DNA of 64,000 nt. It comes from Durusdinium trenchii. Lineage: Eukaryota; Sar; Dinophyceae; Suessiales; Symbiodiniaceae. The notes beneath the pieces were generated by a model. That model was given only the letters and a program-made list of their open reading frames with translations, ran no database searches and had not been told where the DNA came from. The DNA lies in contig CAXAMN010014002.1 of NCBI GenBank assembly GCA_963970005.1, positions 70,960 to 134,959 of the forward strand. Reading direction: 5' to 3'. A program made the position numbers and the translations under genes. Of the stretch, positions 63,675 through 64,000 are shown one piece after another; the stretch's first letter is position 1; each line of letters opens with the position of its first letter.

Positions 63675-64000
63675 TCACTTAAAACATGTTGTATACATAA
63701 ATTATAAGGGTTCTTTTGTTTACCAACATGCACAATTATACTATGACTTAAAATATGTTGTATATATGCATAACATTGTTGTTATGTCTTTTGTCAGCAC
63801 CACATAGCACCATGGCAAGCTCACCAGTTTTGCAAGTTTTTGGCGCACTGCCCCCTCAATTCCGAATACCTTTGACATTCCCCCGTGTTTTATCGTAAGT
63901 TGCATTGAGAGGAACCCCCTCAAGTCTGGTGACATACAAGCCTCCCAACATTGAAACGATTGAGAGGGTCTTGGACATTATGATCGATATATCAAAGATG
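63675..64000. other. No gene; shared 22-bp block
   Basis: AT-rich. 63925-63946 repeats the 22-bp block at 55972-55993. CTTAAAACATGTTGTATA and CTTAAAATATGTTGTATA occur 71 bp apart (63677 and 63748). Confidence 0.5.

Noticed and set aside
1-64000. tRNA, rRNA, CRISPR or spliced-leader genes
   Set aside because: Scanned by eye for tRNA B-box-like GGTTCGA words, regular spaced repeats with unique spacers, and the 22-nt dinoflagellate spliced leader. Nothing satisfactory was found; the satellites have no unique spacers.

Overview
The window looks like nuclear DNA of a dinoflagellate, most likely of the Symbiodiniaceae type. The best evidence is one intact gene (20273-22168, + strand). It encodes a P-class pentatricopeptide-repeat (PPR) protein built of 35-residue units with the ISACEKGGQWQQ signature typical of dinoflagellate PPR families. 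The rest fits as well: very low gene density, many dispersed hairpin elements, many micro- and minisatellites, and small GC-rich islands in AT-richer DNA. No rRNA, tRNA, CRISPR array, bacterial operon or spliced-leader gene was recognised.

Layout. 1-904 is tandem repeats (a 12-bp-like array, a 42-bp array that stays in frame, a GT-rich array). 1.6-2.5 kb holds coding-like fragments and one plausible short intron. 7.0-7.3 kb is a 14-copy, 21-bp minisatellite, followed at 7.5 kb by a frameshifted coiled-coil ORF. 8.6-9.7 kb and 60.4-61.4 kb are two copies of one roughly 1.1-kb non-autonomous transposon-like element; the first copy splits a tandem array. The PPR gene is at 20.3-22.2 kb. 25.9-29.4 kb is a hairpin-poor stretch with broken coding-like segments. 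From 30 kb to the end, AT-rich DNA full of hairpin elements alternates with GC-rich, exon-like islands, mostly on the + strand (35.4, 42.0, 43.4, 44.1, 48.7, 49.4-50.5, 55.7, 56.7, 62.4 and 63.4 kb). None has a recognisable full domain except a degenerate EF-hand-like loop at 35.5 kb.

Dispersed families. Family A is a hairpin of about 95 bp with CCCTAGGG ends and a nearly invariant centre, CCTCCTGGCACCCACC. Family B is a hairpin of about 90 bp with ends like CCCAGACACTCCATG. Smaller families C-F also recur. I found no match to a named element from memory. The conserved centre of family A and its modular stem segments are the most unusual signal in the window.

Limits. Candidate exons are called by eye from codon-like sequence, splice-like edges and composition. 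Without transcripts or homology searches they are hypotheses, and their confidence is set low. Only the PPR gene is a firm protein-coding call. Repeat coordinates are accurate to a few bases.
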